Source: Bacteroidota bacterium
GTDB lineage: Bacteria; Bacteroidota; Bacteroidia; Bacteroidales; FEN-979
Direction of reading: 5' to 3'
Length of the DNA: 63,049 nt
Assembly (NCBI GenBank): GCA_026391715.1
Contig: JAPLDO010000072.1
Span: 1 to 63,049 of the forward strand
The first letter of the stretch is position 1. The number at the start of each line of letters is the position of its first letter. A program made the translations under genes and the position numbers. The notes beneath the pieces were generated by a model. The model did not search any database. It had not been told where the DNA came from and worked only from the letters and a program-made list of their open reading frames with translations. This document shows, one piece after another, positions 61,223 through 63,049 of the stretch.

Positions 61223-62098
61223 TCACAAATTAATCCTGAAGCGTCCAGCCAGCCAAATTAGCATGAGCGCAATAACAAAATAGACCAACTGAGAGCGGTT
61301 GGAGAATATTCGTTTATCCGATTTCCTGATTTGAAGACTAAAGTGCATTATGGCGTTATCCAACAAAGATATCGTTAGATAACCGAGACTCAGCAAATAC
61401 GCGGGCCAATATAAATTATTGAACGGCGTATTAAAAAGTAAAAGAATTAAAAAGCCATAAAACCAGGGCTTGAGATATGCGTTGTTCAGGAAAATTCGCT
61501 GGTTGTTGCCATTATTAATAAAAGCAGAAGTATAGGAGGCTTTTAAAAACAGCCGCTTCCAGAAATTACTGAAAAAAACCATGATTATCAGAACAATAAT
61601 GGCAATGATTCCTCTTAAAATATAACTATCTATCAACCAATGAAAAGCAATACCGAAACACTCGAAAAACAAAACCCCGGCAATAATGCTGCATGGAAGG
61701 GAATTAACCAGCATAAAAGCTATCCAGGTTAGAAATAGCCTGGTTTTCCAACTAACCATTCTGAGTTTCTTAAGCGAAAGCAGCAATGAAAAACCAATTG
61801 CCGACAAAATCAGCGGACCAGAACCATAGACAAGATAAATCTGATTTTCAGTCCATTTAAAACTACTCTGCCATGCGAAGATGATAGTAAACGGCCGATA
61901 TTGAAAATTAATGGAAAAAATTTTCAAAAGGATTGCCGTTTCAAGAGTAAGCAAAAACTGAATCAGCAGCGCGGCAAAAACGAAATTGAAGGTTGAATAC
62001 AGGCTAAGTTCAATAAGCCCGCGCGATGAAAGCGGACCTTCAACCGGTTTCGGAATTCGTTTTCTATGTTTGAGCCAGCGGCGTAAATTCATAAACAC
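61223..62098 (-). CDS. Hypothetical multi-pass membrane protein
   Basis: A 291-residue integral membrane protein with about seven hydrophobic segments: roughly 30-55, 93-108, 121-143, 165-182, 212-225, 228-245 and 270-286. The N-terminal 25 residues are strongly basic (RRWLKHRKRIPKP). I do not recognise a family, although the size and layout resemble Yip1-like or DUF3667-type Bacteroidota membrane proteins. No conserved catalytic motif was seen. It is transcribed away from the PD-(D/E)XK gene, with 149 bases between the two. Confidence 0.7.
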   Translation of the reverse strand: MFMNLRRWLKHRKRIPKPVEGPLSSRGLIELSLYSTFNFVFAALLIQFLLTLETAILLKIFSINFQYRPFTIIFAWQSSFKWTENQIYLVYGSGPLILSAIGFSLLLSLKKLRMVSWKTRLFLTWIAFMLVNSLPCSIIAGVLFFECFGIAFHWLIDSYILRGIIAIIVLIIMVFFSNFWKRLFLKASYTSAFINNGNNQRIFLNNAYLKPWFYGFLILLLFNTPFNNLYWPAYLLSLGYLTISLLDNAIMHFSLQIRKSDKRIFSNRSQLVYFVIALMLIWLAGRFRINL

Positions 62099-62110
62099 AA
62101 TTTTACAATA

Positions 62111-62154
62111 AAAACGCGAAGGCGCAAATATATTAAATATCGCCTTCGCGTTTT
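62111..62154. repeat. Inverted repeat between divergent genes
   Basis: Perfect 14-bp arms, AAAACGCGAAGGCG (62111-62124) and CGCCTTCGCGTTTT (62141-62154), enclose an AT-rich 16-base loop. It lies between two divergent genes, so it is not a terminator for either. It may be a dispersed palindromic element. Confidence 0.7.
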
Positions 62155-62247
62155 CGCGATTATAAAAAACACCAGGAGAGGAAAGAAGTTTTAATTCTAC
62201 TCACTCGTCAATAAGCTGTAAATTTGCATCAATAAATTCTTCGGAAT

Positions 62248-63049
62248 ATGAGCAAAAATAGGTTAATCCGTTTTGATTGGGCTATGAAAACGATACTTTG
62301 CGACAAAGCCAATTTCGATGTACTGGAAGGTTTTTTAGGCGCTTTGCTTGAAGATGATAATATCAAAATACTGAACATCATTGAAAGTGAAACTAATCAG
62401 GGAGGAGAGGACGATAAATATAACCGCGTTGACCTGTTGGTCCAGGATTCAGAAAACCGGAAAATATATATCGAGATTCAAAATACCAGGGAAACCGACT
62501 ATCTCGAAAGTTTATTATACAGCTCTTCAAAGATTATTGTTGAGCATCAAAAGCTCGGGGATGATTTCCGCAATATCAGCAAGGTGATTTCTATCAGCAT
62601 AATGTATTTTAACCTTGGTTTCGGCGATGACTATATTTATTATGGAACCAATGATTTTTTCGGAATCAATACCCACAGTAAACTTATTGTAAAGAAACGG
62701 GTTGAATTACTGGGCAGTATCGAGCCCAGATACAAATTTGTGGAAAAAAACATCTTTCCCGAATATTACCTGATTACCGTTGAGCGTTACAAGAATATCA
62801 TACAAAGAAAAATTGACGAATGGATTTACATTTTCAAAAACAACGAAGTTGCCGAAGGTTCAAAGTCGAAAAATATAGATAAAGCCGAAAAAAAACTTGC
62901 GGAAATAAACATGAGCGAGCAGGAACGAAAAGTCTATGACAAATATTTAATCAACACCGCGAGAGACCGGGATGCCATAAACACTGCGAAAGAAGAAGGG
63001 CGCGAAGAAGGAATTGTTAAAGGAATTGTTAAAGGTAAGATTGAAGGAA
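62248..63049 (+). CDS. PD-(D/E)XK nuclease / Rpn-type transposase-like protein, partial
   Basis: An open frame of at least 267 residues that starts with ATG at 62248 and runs off the window. It begins MSKNRLIRFDWAMKTILCDK and has NRVDLLVQD followed by IYIEIQNTRE, the D...ExQ pattern of the PDDEXK_2/Rpn family of recombination-promoting nucleases. The end of the visible part is the GREEGIVKGIVKGKIEG repeat tail common in this family. These genes are abundant in Bacteroidota and often associated with mobile elements, although no terminal repeats are seen here. Confidence 0.85.
   Translation, partial: MSKNRLIRFDWAMKTILCDKANFDVLEGFLGALLEDDNIKILNIIESETNQGGEDDKYNRVDLLVQDSENRKIYIEIQNTRETDYLESLLYSSSKIIVEHQKLGDDFRNISKVISISIMYFNLGFGDDYIYYGTNDFFGINTHSKLIVKKRVELLGSIEPRYKFVEKNIFPEYYLITVERYKNIIQRKIDEWIYIFKNNEVAEGSKSKNIDKAEKKLAEINMSEQERKVYDKYLINTARDRDAINTAKEEGREEGIVKGIVKGKIEG

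Overview
The window comes from an anaerobic member of the Bacteroidota. Three very large secreted proteins end in type IX secretion (T9SS) C-terminal sorting domains, several promoters fit the Bacteroidota -7 consensus TAnnTTTG, and many genes encode typical Bacteroidota envelope proteins. No rRNA, tRNA, CRISPR array or complete insertion sequence was seen.

Region 1 (167-24060, all on the minus strand, read right to left) is one long gene train, probably a single operon, for anaerobic degradation of aromatic compounds through benzoyl-CoA. It starts with the four subunits of an ATP-dependent class I benzoyl-CoA reductase in the order bcrC-bcrB-bcrA-bcrD. Next come an ADP-forming acyl-CoA synthetase, a ketopantoate-reductase-like protein, 6-hydroxycyclohexenecarbonyl-CoA dehydrogenase (had), ring-opening hydrolase (oah) and dienoyl-CoA hydratase (dch). 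A second, solitary BcrB/HgdB-type protein with its own BadF/HgdC-type ATPase activator follows. The train ends with a thiolase, a hydroxyacyl-CoA dehydrogenase/enoyl-CoA hydratase fusion, glutaryl-CoA dehydrogenase, a molybdenum 4-hydroxybenzoyl-CoA reductase (small and large subunits fused, plus the FAD/[4Fe-4S] subunit), a short-chain dehydrogenase and a second thiolase. Together these could take 4-hydroxybenzoyl-CoA to benzoyl-CoA, dearomatise it, open the ring to 3-hydroxypimeloyl-CoA and oxidise that through glutaryl-CoA and crotonyl-CoA to acetyl-CoA. No AMP-forming aryl-CoA ligase, ferredoxin, 2-oxoacid:ferredoxin oxidoreductase, ETF, transporter or regulator is present here.

Region 2 (24061-29640) holds an exported M16 metalloprotease (minus) and, divergently, mlaE-mlaF and a CvpA-family gene (plus). 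Region 3 (29641-47721, minus) holds three giant T9SS cargo proteins of 2105, 2357 and 1344 residues. The first two are recent paralogues that share near-identical blocks but carry different internal modules.

Region 4 (47722-57222, plus) holds rplU-rpmA, serS, then an exporter cluster (HlyD-like lipoprotein, DUF2147 protein, two ABC ATPases, two ABC-2 permeases) and an MltF-like lytic transglycosylase. One permease is C-terminally short, and one ATPase is fused to a membrane domain across a palindromic repeat that is translated in frame. Region 5 (57223-63049) holds a PQQ-like propeller protein, a small repeat-bearing exported protein next to an exported DNA/RNA nuclease, an SRPBCC protein, small hypotheticals, a membrane protein, and a PD-(D/E)XK nuclease/transposase-like gene cut by the window end.

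Dispersed non-coding repeats occur throughout: heptameric GGTTCAA/TTGGAAC tracts, G/C-rich palindromic elements, a CCCGAAGGG family and a nested inverted repeat inside the aromatic operon. All assignments rest on reading the sequence and remembered family features; no database search was run.
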